Both the position numbers and the translations under genes were made by a program. A stretch of DNA of 64,000 nucleotides, from assembly GCF_003325375.1 (NCBI RefSeq), contig NZ_CP030862.1, positions 6,267,501-6,331,500 of the forward strand, in the 5' to 3' direction. This document shows, in pieces, positions 8,881 through 16,519 of the stretch. Position 1 is the first letter of the stretch. Every line of letters begins with the position of its first letter. Below the pieces are notes generated by a model. That model was given only the letters and a program-made list of their open reading frames with translations. It was not told where the DNA came from and searched no databases. The stretch comes from Streptomyces globosus. Its GTDB lineage: Bacteria; Actinomycetota; Actinomycetes; Streptomycetales; Streptomycetaceae.

Positions 8881-9150
8881 GTGCCGACCTACCAGTACCA
8901 GTGCACCGACTGCGGTGAGGGCCTTGAGGCCGTGCAGAAGTTCACCGACGACGCACTGACCGAGTGCCCGAGCTGCCAGGGACGCCTGAAGAAGGTGTTC
9001 TCCGCGGTCGGCATCGTCTTCAAGGGATCCGGTTTCTACCGCAACGACAGCCGCGGCGCCTCGTCGAGCAGCACCCCGGCCTCCACGCCGAAGCCGGCCG
9101 CCGCCGCTCCGGCCGCGTCGTCGAGCAGCAGCTCCACCTCGGCCGCCTGA
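8881..9150 (+). CDS. FmdB family zinc-ribbon protein
   Basis: An 89-residue protein starting at GTG with GGAGG 6 bases upstream. Residues 1-45 form the FmdB zinc ribbon: MPTYQYQCTDCGEGLEAVQK with the first CxxC, then ECPSCQGRLKKVF with the second CxxC, which should bind one zinc. The tail from about residue 58 is Ser/Ala/Pro-rich and probably disordered. FmdB proteins were named as possible regulators of formamidase genes, but their real job in actinomycetes is unsettled. The CIRCE-like site in its leader suggests heat-shock (HrcA) control, which would be a useful functional clue. A terminator follows. Confidence 0.9.
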   Translation: MPTYQYQCTDCGEGLEAVQKFTDDALTECPSCQGRLKKVFSAVGIVFKGSGFYRNDSRGASSSSTPASTPKPAAAAPAASSSSSSTSAA

Positions 9151-9170
9151 TCCCGCTCCATGCCTTGCGA

Positions 9171-9200
9171 GGCCCCGCCGCCCTTCCGGCCGGCGGGGCC
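9171..9200 (+). terminator. Hairpin terminator after fmdB
   Basis: GGCCCCGCCG pairs with CGGCGGGGCC across a 10-base loop, followed by TT. It lies 20 bases after the fmdB stop and before the next gene. Confidence 0.75.
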
Positions 9201-9227
9201 TTCCGCATGCCCCGTTAGGGTGATCGC

Positions 9228-10061
9228 ATGACTGACGCAGAGATCGGTGTCATCGGCGGATCCGGCTTCTACTCCTTCCTGGAGGACGTGACCGAGGTCC
9301 AGGTGGACACCCCGTACGGGGCCCCGAGCGACTCCCTCTTCCTCGGCGAGCTGGCCGGGCGGAAGATCGCCTTCCTGCCCCGCCACGGCCGGGGCCACAA
9401 GGTTCCGCCGCACCGCATCAACTACCGCGCCAACCTGTGGGCGCTGCGCGCGGCCGGCGTGCGCCAGGTGCTCGGCCCCTGCGCGGTCGGCGGGCTGCGC
9501 GCCGAGTACGGCCCGGGGACGCTGCTGGTCCCCGACCAGCTGGTCGACCGTACGAAGTCGCGCGCGCAGACCTTCTTCGACGGCGAGCCCCTCCCCGACG
9601 GCTCCGTCCCCAACGTCGTGCACACCACCTTCGCCGACCCCTACTGCCCGGCCGGCCGCGCGGCGGCCCTGGCCTCGGCGCGCGGCCGCGGCTGGGAGCC
9701 GGTCGACGGCGGCACGATGGTCGTGGTCGAGGGGCCGCGGTTCTCGACGCGCGCCGAATCGCAGTGGCACGCGGCGATGGGCTGGTCGGTGGTGGGCATG
9801 ACGGGCCACCCGGAGGCGGTCCTCGCCCGCGAGCTGGGGCTCTGCTACACGTCGATGGCGCTGGTCACGGACCTGGACGCGGGCGCGGAGACCGGCGAGG
9901 GCGTCTCGCACACCGAGGTGCTCCGGGTCTTCGGCGAGAACGTCGGCCGGCTGCGCGAGGTCCTCTTCGACGCGGTGGCGGCGCTGCCGGCGACGGAGAG
10001 CCGGGACTGCCTGTGCACGCACGCGCACGACGGCTGGGACCTGGGGATCGAGCTGCCGTAG
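9228..10061 (+). CDS. mtnP: S-methyl-5'-thioadenosine phosphorylase
   Basis: A 277-residue phosphorylase of the PNP/MTAP family that splits methylthioadenosine (from polyamine and signal synthesis) into adenine and methylthioribose-1-phosphate. Landmarks in order are IGVIGGSGFYS (phosphate-binding start), FLPRHGRGHKVPPHRINYRA, DQLVDRTKSRAQTFF, VVVEGPRFSTRAES and GMTGHPEAVLARELG, then the family's YTSMALVTDLDAG. It starts at ATG 9228 shortly after the fmdB terminator and ends before a repeat-rich gap. Purine nucleoside substrate choice within the family is not certain from sequence, but the RTKSRAQTFF segment fits MTAP. Confidence 0.93.
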   Translation: MTDAEIGVIGGSGFYSFLEDVTEVQVDTPYGAPSDSLFLGELAGRKIAFLPRHGRGHKVPPHRINYRANLWALRAAGVRQVLGPCAVGGLRAEYGPGTLLVPDQLVDRTKSRAQTFFDGEPLPDGSVPNVVHTTFADPYCPAGRAAALASARGRGWEPVDGGTMVVVEGPRFSTRAESQWHAAMGWSVVGMTGHPEAVLARELGLCYTSMALVTDLDAGAETGEGVSHTEVLRVFGENVGRLREVLFDAVAALPATESRDCLCTHAHDGWDLGIELP

Positions 10062-10088
10062 CCGGCGCGCGCACGGCGGCTGCCCGCG

Positions 10089-10137
10089 TACGGGGCTGCG
10101 TGCCTACGGGGCCGCGTGCGTACGGGGGCCGCGTACG
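10089..10137. repeat. Three imperfect 16-17-bp direct repeats
   Basis: TACGGGGCTGCGTGCC, TACGGGGCCGCGTGCG and TACGGGGGCCGCGTACG follow each other without spacers in the gap after the MTA phosphorylase gene. No function is apparent. Confidence 0.8.
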
Positions 10138-10287
10138 CGGCGGGAGGGCCACCCGGGAGGGCGAGGCGGTTGTCCACAACCCCGGGGCCGTCCACAGGTC
10201 CGAGCGGGGCCGGCCGGGGAGGCGGATCGTGGGGGTGTCCGGACGCCGGGTCCGGACCGCGAACCCGACCTCCTGGTGGTGGCAGCC

Positions 10288-10839
10288 ATGTCCTCCGACA
10301 CCCTCGACAGCCTCGACACCCGCCTCTCCCCCTGCCCGCCTGCTCCCTCCTCCTGCCCGCCCGCGCGGCGCGTGCCCGCCTTCGCGCCGCTCCGGGTCGG
10401 CCCCGGCCGCTGGCGGCTGCGCCTGGTCCCGCGCATGCGGCGGCGCACCGCCTCCGGGGCGCTGGCCGCGGCCGCGGCCGTGCTCGCGGTGGCGGGCGGC
10501 GGCCAGGCCGCCCAGGCCTCGCGCGGCGCACCACCGCCGGCGGCGGGGCCCCCTCCCGCGGCCGTGCGGACGGTGTCGGCGCCGGTGCGCATCGCGGACG
10601 CGGCGACCGTACGGCTGCTGCGCCCGGGCGACCGGGTGGACGTCGTCGCGGCCGAGCGCTCGGGGCCGCCGCGGGTGGTCGCGGCGGGAGCCCGGGTGGA
10701 CCGGGTTCCCGCCCCCGCCGAGGAGACCGGGGCGGGCGGGGACGGCGGGGCGCTGGTGGTGCTGTCGGTGCCCCGGGAGACCGCGCGGGAGCTGGTGGGG
10801 GCGGCGGCCACGGCCCGGCTGGCGGTGGCGCTGTGCTGA
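10288..10839 (+). CDS. RcpC/CpaB-like (SAF-type) membrane protein
   Basis: A 183-residue protein. The first 55 residues are Pro/Arg-rich. One hydrophobic segment (SGALAAAAAVLAVAGGG) anchors it, and the rest outside the membrane contains VSAPVRIADAATVRLLRPGD followed by RVDVVAA, then ALVVLSVPRETARELVGAAA, which resembles the SAF/RcpC domain of Flp pilus assembly protein CpaB. No other pilus genes are nearby, so pilus work is not implied. The start is either the ATG here or a GTG four codons earlier. It precedes mscL by 141 bases in the same direction. Confidence 0.7.
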   Translation: MSSDTLDSLDTRLSPCPPAPSSCPPARRVPAFAPLRVGPGRWRLRLVPRMRRRTASGALAAAAAVLAVAGGGQAAQASRGAPPPAAGPPPAAVRTVSAPVRIADAATVRLLRPGDRVDVVAAERSGPPRVVAAGARVDRVPAPAEETGAGGDGGALVVLSVPRETARELVGAAATARLAVALC

Positions 10840-10980
10840 GGCGGCCGGGCGCCGCGAATCGGACTGGAGTGCCGTCGGTCCACCGCGGACGGGCGCCCGA
10901 TTGGACACGGCCGTGCCCGACTGCCGTAGCTTTCGGAACCGTTGGCTCCATGTACGGCGGATTCGAGGAAGGGCTCAGTC

Positions 10981-11472
10981 GTGAGCAAGAACAAGGAAAG
11001 CATCCTGGCGGGCTTCAAGGCCTTCCTGATGCGGGGCAACGTGGTCGACCTGGCCGTCGCGGTGGTCATCGGCGCGGCGTTCACCAACATCGTGAACTCG
11101 GTGGTGAAGGGCATCATCAGCCCCCTGGTCGGCGCGATCGGCACCAAGAGCCTGGACGTGTACTCCTCCTGCCTGAAGGGCCCCTGCGGGGTCGACGAGA
11201 AGGGCGAGGCGATCGGCGTCAACATCCTGTGGGGCTCGGTGCTGAACGCCACCCTGACCTTCCTGATCACGGCGGCCGTCGTCTACTTCCTGATGGTGCT
11301 GCCGATGGCCAAGTACCTGGCCAGGGTGGAGGAGCGCCGCAAGGCCCGCGAGGGCGTGCAGGAGACGATCGAGGTCACCGAGCTGGAGGTGCTGAAGGAG
11401 ATCCGCAACGAGCTGGTCGCCCAGCGCGCCCTCAACGGCGGCGGCTCCGGCACCCCCGGTTCGCGCCTCTAG
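10981..11472 (+). CDS. mscL: Large-conductance mechanosensitive channel MscL
   Basis: MscL is the homopentameric pressure valve that opens under hypo-osmotic shock. The 163-residue protein begins at GTG (AGGAAGGG about 10 bases upstream) with MSKNKESILAGFKAFLMRGN and VVDLAVAVVIGAAFTNIVNS, the classic first helix and pore region. A second membrane helix (ATLTFLITAAVVYFLMVLPM) and a C-terminal helical tail complete it. A periplasmic loop between the helices carries two cysteines (SSCLKGPC), which may pair in the extracellular space. An upstream in-frame ATG at 10942 is not supported by family alignment. Confidence 0.95.
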   Translation: MSKNKESILAGFKAFLMRGNVVDLAVAVVIGAAFTNIVNSVVKGIISPLVGAIGTKSLDVYSSCLKGPCGVDEKGEAIGVNILWGSVLNATLTFLITAAVVYFLMVLPMAKYLARVEERRKAREGVQETIEVTELEVLKEIRNELVAQRALNGGGSGTPGSRL

Positions 11473-11485
11473 GCGGTCCGGCCTG

Positions 11486-11698
11486 TCACAGGTGGTGGGG
11501 CGGCTTCTCGTCGAGGAAGCGGGCCAGGTCGGCCGCGCTCCCCGCGGCGGGCGGCCGCTCCCCCCAGCCGCGGTCGGTGTCGTCCGAGGACTGCTGGTCC
11601 AGTGGGTCGTCGAAGACCAGCCGCGGCTTCGGCTTCTTCGGCGCCGGCTCGGCCGCGGGCTCGGGGCGGCGGTCTCCGGAGGCGGGGGCGGTGCTCAT
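11486..11698 (-). CDS. Small charged actinobacterial protein of unknown function
   Basis: A 70-residue protein beginning at ATG 11698. It is soluble and charged: a Pro/Lys-rich start (PAAEPAPKKPKPRLVFDDPL) followed by DQQSSDDTDRGWGERPPA and a C-terminal AADLARFLDEKPPHH helix. The patterned, non-random composition and correct orientation, 13 bases after the convergent mscL stop, support a real gene. I recall similar short proteins beside mscL in other Streptomyces but cannot assign a function. Confidence 0.65.
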   Translation of the reverse strand: MSTAPASGDRRPEPAAEPAPKKPKPRLVFDDPLDQQSSDDTDRGWGERPPAAGSAADLARFLDEKPPHHL

Positions 11699-11744
11699 GC
11701 CTCCAGGGTACGGCCGGTCCCGGGCGCCCTCCGCGCCCCCGGCG

Positions 11745-11774
11745 CACGCCCGCCCGGGGCACGCCCGCCCGGGG
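11745..11774. repeat. Two perfect 15-bp direct repeats
   Basis: CACGCCCGCCCGGGG occurs twice in tandem, followed by a partial third copy, in the gap between the divergent small gene and ltrA. Confidence 0.85.
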
Positions 11775-11838
11775 CACGCGGGCGCGCACGGCCGCGCGCC
11801 TCGCCTGCCGCCGCTGCCTCGGCTGGTGTCCTGGCGGC

Positions 11839-12993
11839 ATGGCGTACGCAACCATGACCGCCCGCGACCGGGAGGAAGGGCACCGGTCCGCGACGGCGCT
11901 GGAGCTGTTCTTCGACCTGTGCTTCGTCGTGGCGGTGGCCCAGGCCGGCCGGCAACTGGTCCATGCCCTCGCCGAAGACCACGTGGCCCAGGGCGTGACC
12001 GGCTACCTCTTCGTCTTCTTCGGCATCTGGTGGGCCTGGATGAACTTCACCTGGTTCGCCTCCGCCTACGACGTCGACGACGTGCCGTACCGGGTCGCGA
12101 CCCTCGTGCAGATCTCCGGCGTGCTCATCTACTCGGCGGGCATCCCGCGCGCGTTCAACGACAACGACTGGACCGTCGCCGTCCTCGGCTACGTGGTGAT
12201 GCGCCTGGCACTGACCGTGCAGTGGCTGCGGGCCGCGGCCGGGGAGAGCGGGCCGGCCCGCCGCTGCGCGCTCACCTACGCCGTCGGGCTCGTCGTCTGC
12301 CAGATCGGCTGGGTGGGACTGCTCGCGGCTCCCGAGTCGGCCCGCCGGTGGCTGTTCCTGGTGCTGGTGGCGGCCGAGCTGCTCGTCCCGGTGATCGCCG
12401 AGCGGAAGCACCAGACGCCCTGGCACCCGCACCACATCGCCGAGCGGTACGGCCTGTTCACCATCATCGTCCTGGGCGAGACCATCGCGGCGAGCACGGT
12501 CGCCGTCCAGTCCGCGCTCGACGAGCACGAGGCGCTGGACCTGCTGCTGCCCATCGCGGCCGGCGGCCTGCTGCTGGTGTTCTCGGCCTGGTGGATCTAC
12601 TTCGCCGTCCCGGCGCACGACCGGCTGCGCACCAACCGCGAGGCGATCCCGTGGGGCTACGGGCACTATGTGGTCTTCGCTTCGGCGGCGGCGATCGGTG
12701 CGGGCATCGAGGTGGCCGTCGAGCACGCCGTCGGCAAGGCGCACCTGTCGCAGACGGCGGCCAACCTCGCGGTGACCGTTCCGGCGGCGCTGTTCCTCGC
12801 GTTCGTGTGGCTGCTGCACGCGCGGCACTTCAAGCACGGCGCGGCCCGGCAGCTCACCCTGCCCGTGGCGGCGCTGGCCGTCCTCGCCTGCGCATGGACC
12901 GGCGCGTACGCGGTGCTGTGGGCCGGGCTGGTCGCGGCGGCGACGGTCGCGGTCGGCGTGACCTCGGCCCGGTCGGAGCGTTCTGGTGCGTGA
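11839..12993 (+). CDS. Low temperature requirement protein A (LtrA) family membrane protein
   Basis: A 384-residue polytopic membrane protein with about ten hydrophobic segments. The opening SATALELFFDLCFVVAVAQA and the following WWAWMNFTWFASAYD, then IAERYGLFTIIVLGETIAAS, are the recognised LtrA family motifs. The family name comes from a Listeria cold-growth mutant; the transported or bound substrate is unknown. The ATG at 11839 begins the first conserved block; a second ATG five codons on is possible. The P450 gene follows 55 bases downstream in the same direction and may be co-transcribed. Confidence 0.88.
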   Translation: MAYATMTARDREEGHRSATALELFFDLCFVVAVAQAGRQLVHALAEDHVAQGVTGYLFVFFGIWWAWMNFTWFASAYDVDDVPYRVATLVQISGVLIYSAGIPRAFNDNDWTVAVLGYVVMRLALTVQWLRAAAGESGPARRCALTYAVGLVVCQIGWVGLLAAPESARRWLFLVLVAAELLVPVIAERKHQTPWHPHHIAERYGLFTIIVLGETIAASTVAVQSALDEHEALDLLLPIAAGGLLLVFSAWWIYFAVPAHDRLRTNREAIPWGYGHYVVFASAAAIGAGIEVAVEHAVGKAHLSQTAANLAVTVPAALFLAFVWLLHARHFKHGAARQLTLPVAALAVLACAWTGAYAVLWAGLVAAATVAVGVTSARSERSGA

Positions 12994-13048
12994 GGAGCGC
13001 GCGCGGCGACGGCCGCCGGGGGTGCGCCTGCGACAGGAAGAAGGCGCG

Positions 13049-14326
13049 ATGGAAGTCCCGGTTCAGCGGCACGCGGAGGCCGGCCCGGCGGTGGCGGAGT
13101 GCGGGGAGCTCGCCGACCCCGCGTTCTGGCGGCAGCCGCCCCGGGCGCGGCTCGACGCCTTGGCCCGGCTGCGGGCCCTCGGCTCTCCCGTGTACGTGCC
13201 CGAGGGCCGGGGCCGCGGGCACTGGGCGCTGCTGCGGCACGCGGACGTGCAGGAGGCGAGCCGGCTGCCGAAGGTCTTCGCGAGCGCCCCCGGGGTCACC
13301 ACGCCCGAGCCGGCGCGGTGGGTGCGGGCCCTGTTCGGCGACTCGATGGTGAACCTCGACGGCGCGGACCACGCCCGGCTGCGCAAGGTGGTCCAGCGGG
13401 CGTTCACGCCGCGGCTGCTGGCGGCGGCCGAGGCGGACATCCACGCGGTAGCCGCCCGGATCGTGGACGACGTCCTGGCGGAGCGGCCCGACGAGTTCGT
13501 CTCGGCGGTGTCCTCCCGGCTGCCGCTGGAGGTCATCTGCAACATGATGGGCATTCCGGAGCGGTACCGGCCGGAGATCGCCGACCGCGTCAACCACGCC
13601 TCGGAGAACATCGGCGTGGAGCGGGGCCTGGCCTCCCGGCTGCGGATGCCGGGGCGGGGGCTGCGGGCGCTGGCCCGCATGCAGCGGATGGTCGCGGCGA
13701 TCGGGCGGGAGCGCCGCCGCAACCCCGGGGACGACCTGATCTCCGCGCTGGTCTGCGCGAACGTCGACGGGCAGGCGCTCGGCGCCCGCCAACTGGGCGC
13801 CTTCTTCTCGCTGCTGATGGTCGCCGGGGTGGAGACGACGCGCAATGCGATCACGCACGGGCTGAGCCTGCTGACCGACCACCCCAGCCAGCGGGACCTC
13901 CTGCTGGGGGACTTCGAGGCGTACGCGGACGGCGCCGTCGACGAGATGATCCGGCACTCGACGCCGATCATCCAGTTCCGCCGGACGGTCGTCGCCGAGC
14001 ACGAGCTGGGCGGGCGCCTGTTCCGGCCGGGCGAGAAGGCGGTGCTGTACTACGCCTCCGCCAACCGGGACGAGGCGGTCTTCCCCGACCCGGACGCCTT
14101 CGACATCACCCGCTCGCCCAACCCGCACCTCGGTTTCGGCGGCGGCGGACCGCACTTCTGCCTGGGCGCGCACCTGGCCCGGGTGGAGATGAAGGCCCTG
14201 TTCCGGGAGTTGCTGACCCGGCCGGTCGGGCTGCGCGCCGTGGGCCTGCCGGACCTCGCGGGGTCGAACTTCGACAACCGGGTCCGCTCGCTGCGCTTCG
14301 CCTTCGACGCCCCCGGCGGCGCCTGA
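13049..14326 (+). CDS. Cytochrome P450
   Basis: A soluble class I bacterial P450 of 425 residues that would oxidise a small organic substrate with electrons from ferredoxin. Visible motifs are the substrate/I-helix region LLMVAGVETTRNAITHGLSL (an acid-Thr pair in GVETT), the K-helix ExxR as DEMIRHSTP, and the heme loop GFGGGGPHFCLGAHLAR with Cys371 as heme ligand. The ATG at 13049 follows AGGAAGAAGG; the upstream in-frame ATG at 12986 overlaps ltrA. No ferredoxin or reductase gene is adjacent. NFDNRVRSLRFAF near the end resembles steroid- or fatty-acid-degrading CYP125/142-like enzymes, but I would not assign a substrate. Confidence 0.93.
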   Translation: MEVPVQRHAEAGPAVAECGELADPAFWRQPPRARLDALARLRALGSPVYVPEGRGRGHWALLRHADVQEASRLPKVFASAPGVTTPEPARWVRALFGDSMVNLDGADHARLRKVVQRAFTPRLLAAAEADIHAVAARIVDDVLAERPDEFVSAVSSRLPLEVICNMMGIPERYRPEIADRVNHASENIGVERGLASRLRMPGRGLRALARMQRMVAAIGRERRRNPGDDLISALVCANVDGQALGARQLGAFFSLLMVAGVETTRNAITHGLSLLTDHPSQRDLLLGDFEAYADGAVDEMIRHSTPIIQFRRTVVAEHELGGRLFRPGEKAVLYYASANRDEAVFPDPDAFDITRSPNPHLGFGGGGPHFCLGAHLARVEMKALFRELLTRPVGLRAVGLPDLAGSNFDNRVRSLRFAFDAPGGA

Positions 14327-14396
14327 CACGGCGGCCGCGGCCGCGGGCGGCCGCCGGGCCGTGCGCCGCCGCCGGGCCGCACGTGCGGGCGGGCGG

Positions 14397-14888
14397 CTAC
14401 TGGAGGCGGCGTACCGACAGGACGCAGTGGGCGCTGCTGGTGAGGACCGCCTCGTCGCCCGCGAACGCCTTGAGGGCGTCGGGGTCGACGGGGCGGCCGG
14501 GCACGGCCTCGGGCCAGGCACGGGTGGCGAACAGGAAGTAGACCTGGCCGTTCTCGTTGGCGGCGGCGACCCACTCGTCGGGGGCGGTGCAGGTGGCGTT
14601 CAGGCCCGGCATGGTCAGGGCCACCTGGTTGTCGGCGAGCACCACCTGCACCGGGAAGGCAGCCGGGTTGTGGGTGCCGTCCTCGACGACGTCGCCGATG
14701 CGCAGGCCCATCTCCCCGAGGAGCGCGCGGGCGGCCTCCTCGCCCGCCTCGCGGCCCTGCGGCCCGTCGCCGAGCGCGTAGGCGAGGAGGTAGGGGACGT
14801 CGTGTCCTTCGGAGGGGTCGCCGATCCATGCGAGGACCGAAAGGGTGCCGAGCAGGGTCCGGTCGGTTGCCGCTTGTGTGGAAGTCAT
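14397..14888 (-). CDS. Actinobacterial hypothetical protein (possibly DUF5949)
   Basis: A 163-residue soluble protein starting at ATG 14888. It reads TLLGTLSVLAWIGDPSEGHD, then VPYLLAYALGDGPQG, VLADNQVALTMPGLNATCTA, FLFATRAWPEAVPGRPVD and a closing VLTSSAHCVLSVRRLQ. The pattern of alternating hydrophobic strands and conserved-looking turns argues for a folded domain. I recall a Streptomyces family of this kind called DUF5949, but the name is from memory. No function is known. It lies tail-to-tail with the P450 gene, separated by 70 bases of strong G/C dyads. Confidence 0.75.
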   Translation of the reverse strand: MTSTQAATDRTLLGTLSVLAWIGDPSEGHDVPYLLAYALGDGPQGREAGEEAARALLGEMGLRIGDVVEDGTHNPAAFPVQVVLADNQVALTMPGLNATCTAPDEWVAAANENGQVYFLFATRAWPEAVPGRPVDPDALKAFAGDEAVLTSSAHCVLSVRRLQ

Positions 14889-14944
14889 GCGCCGCACCCT
14901 AGTGGCCCTTCCGAAGGGCTCCGACGGCCTTTCACCCGGGCGGG

Positions 14945-15550
14945 CTATACGGCCCAGAATCCCTCTCCGGAATTCGCCTGGACGTTCGCGTCGTGGTATT
15001 CGATCCGTACGATGCGGGCGTTCTTCGGAATTTCGAACACGACCCATCCCTCGACCCGTTCGCCGACCGCGAGGGAATCGAACACGAGGGGTTTGCCGGT
15101 GGTGAGTTCACCGGTCCGCACGACCGGGTGGCGCTGCCCGGCGCTGTCGTGCGCCCACATCCCGCCGAGCGCCCCGTACGAGGCCCCGCCGATGTTGGCG
15201 AACGACATCGAGGCGGCCACCCAGCGCTTGCCGGCGGGCGGGGAGTAGTTCTTGTCGACGCTGACGGCCGGGTCGACGTACGCGTTCAGCACGGCCTGCA
15301 GGTGCCGGCCCACCTGCCGGCCGTGGACCTGTACGGCGTCCCCGACGTGCACTTCCTTCACGGCGCCGCGGACGGGGCCGGACCCGGCGCCGTCGTCGCC
15401 CGGCGCGCCGTCGTCGACCGGGGCGGCGGGCACCGCGGCGGGCGCGGACGCGGCGCGGTCGGGCGCCGGTGAGCAGGCCGTGCCGCCGAGCAGCAGGAGC
15501 GGCAGGAGGGCTGCGGCGGCGAGGGCGGGGGCGGAGGCGGACTGGCGCAT
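14945..15550 (-). CDS. Lipoprotein with DUF4352-like domain
   Basis: A 201-residue secreted lipoprotein. The N-terminus MRQSASAPALAAAALLPLLL is followed by the lipobox LGGTAC, which predicts lipid attachment to Cys26 and retention on the outer membrane face. After an acidic Pro/Ala linker the domain contains KEVHVGDAVQVHG, GKRWVAASMSFANIGG and GERVEGWVVFEIPKNARIV, matching the immunoglobulin-like DUF4352 pattern often found in Streptomyces surface lipoproteins. The ATG at 15550 opens the signal peptide. It is divergent from the secreted protein at 15717. Confidence 0.82.
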   Translation of the reverse strand: MRQSASAPALAAAALLPLLLLGGTACSPAPDRAASAPAAVPAAPVDDGAPGDDGAGSGPVRGAVKEVHVGDAVQVHGRQVGRHLQAVLNAYVDPAVSVDKNYSPPAGKRWVAASMSFANIGGASYGALGGMWAHDSAGQRHPVVRTGELTTGKPLVFDSLAVGERVEGWVVFEIPKNARIVRIEYHDANVQANSGEGFWAV

Positions 15551-15716
15551 GCGCGATCCCTTCGGGGACCTTCGGGGACGTATTCCGGCCAGTCTCACGC
15601 CCCCGAGCGGGGAATTGCACACACCGACACGGATGTACGGGACGAGTTGTCCCGCCGTCTGCCACCACAATGCGTTGCGGCGGAATACCGCCAGGAACGA
15701 ACGACCCGGAGGAACC

Positions 15717-16175
15717 ATGTCCATTCGCTCGACCCGCATCCCCCTGACCGTCCTTGCGGCGCTGGCCGCGGCAACCGCTTTCGCGGCGCCCGCGGGCGCG
15801 ACCGTGTACGAGCAGGAGATTTCCGTCCACCCCTACGCGCAGCTCGCCGCGGACGGCACGATCACCCTTTCCGGGTCCTACAGGTGCAACGCGGCATCAC
15901 CCTCGGGGGCGATGCAGATCTCCGCGACGGTCGTGCAGGAGGGCACGCGCCTGACCACCACCGCCGAGGAGTCCCCGGTCTGCGACGGCACCGAGCGCGC
16001 GTGGCGCGGCACGGCCGGCACCCCGGAGGGCCTGGGCCTCCCGGGCGGGATCCACGAGGGCGAGGCCCTCTTCGAGGCGCGGCTCCAGGAGATCGGCTTC
16101 TCCGGCGCGGGCCTGCTGCCCTCGTCGGTCGACGCGGTCGCCGTGGACAGCCGCTCCGGCCACGTCGGCGGCTGA
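15717..16175 (+). CDS. Small secreted protein (DUF6299-like)
   Basis: A 152-residue exported protein. GGAGG precedes the ATG by 5 bases. A signal peptide (RIPLTVLAALAAATAFAAPA, cleavage near GA|TV) is followed by EQEISVHPYAQLAADGTITL, SGSYRCNAASPSGAMQISAT and a second Cys in ESPVCDGTE, suggesting an extracellular beta-sandwich with one disulfide. I recall this as the DUF6299 type; that name is from memory. Function unknown. Confidence 0.75.
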   Translation: MSIRSTRIPLTVLAALAAATAFAAPAGATVYEQEISVHPYAQLAADGTITLSGSYRCNAASPSGAMQISATVVQEGTRLTTTAEESPVCDGTERAWRGTAGTPEGLGLPGGIHEGEALFEARLQEIGFSGAGLLPSSVDAVAVDSRSGHVGG

Positions 16176-16220
16176 TGCCGCGGGCAAAGGTTTCGCCGGA
16201 GCGCCCGCCGGTAGCCGCCG

Positions 16221-16421
16221 CTACCGGCAGGCGGGCGCCACGCCGGTCATCGACATGAATGCCACGGACCGGCAGCCGGCGTCCCCCGCCGGGCTCCCGG
16301 CGGCCCCGGCGCGCTCCGCGACCTCCGGTACGACGGCCCCGAGCAGGAGCAGCGCCAGCAGCCCGCCGGCCGCGCGCCGCGCGCTCAGGCGGCGCCGCAC
16401 GGCGGCCTCCGGTTCACGCAT
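16221..16421 (-). CDS. Putative small secreted two-cysteine peptide
   Basis: A 66-residue reading frame starting at ATG 16421. It has an Arg-rich start, a strong hydrophobic stretch (GGLLALLLLGAVVPEVAERA) and a short mature end of about 25 residues containing GDAGCRSVAFMSMTG and a final Cys one residue from the end. This looks like an exported peptide with one disulfide. The ribosome site is weak (GAGG about 12 bases upstream), so the gene is tentative. Confidence 0.4.
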   Translation of the reverse strand: MREPEAAVRRRLSARRAAGGLLALLLLGAVVPEVAERAGAAGSPAGDAGCRSVAFMSMTGVAPACR

Positions 16422-16519
16422 GCCGCGTCGTACGTCCTCGGTCTCATGAACCGCATCATCACCCCGCGCACCACATGCCACAACTCCGTGTGACGGCACG
16501 ACCACCGTCCGCCGTGTCC

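Noticed and set aside
13049..14326. Secondary-metabolite cluster around the P450
   Set aside because: Only a P450 and a membrane protein stand together; no synthase, tailoring set or regulator surrounds them.
14397..16421. RiPP or lanthipeptide cluster around the small secreted genes
   Set aside because: No modification enzyme, protease-transporter or precursor with a typical core was found; the small genes look like independent exported proteins.
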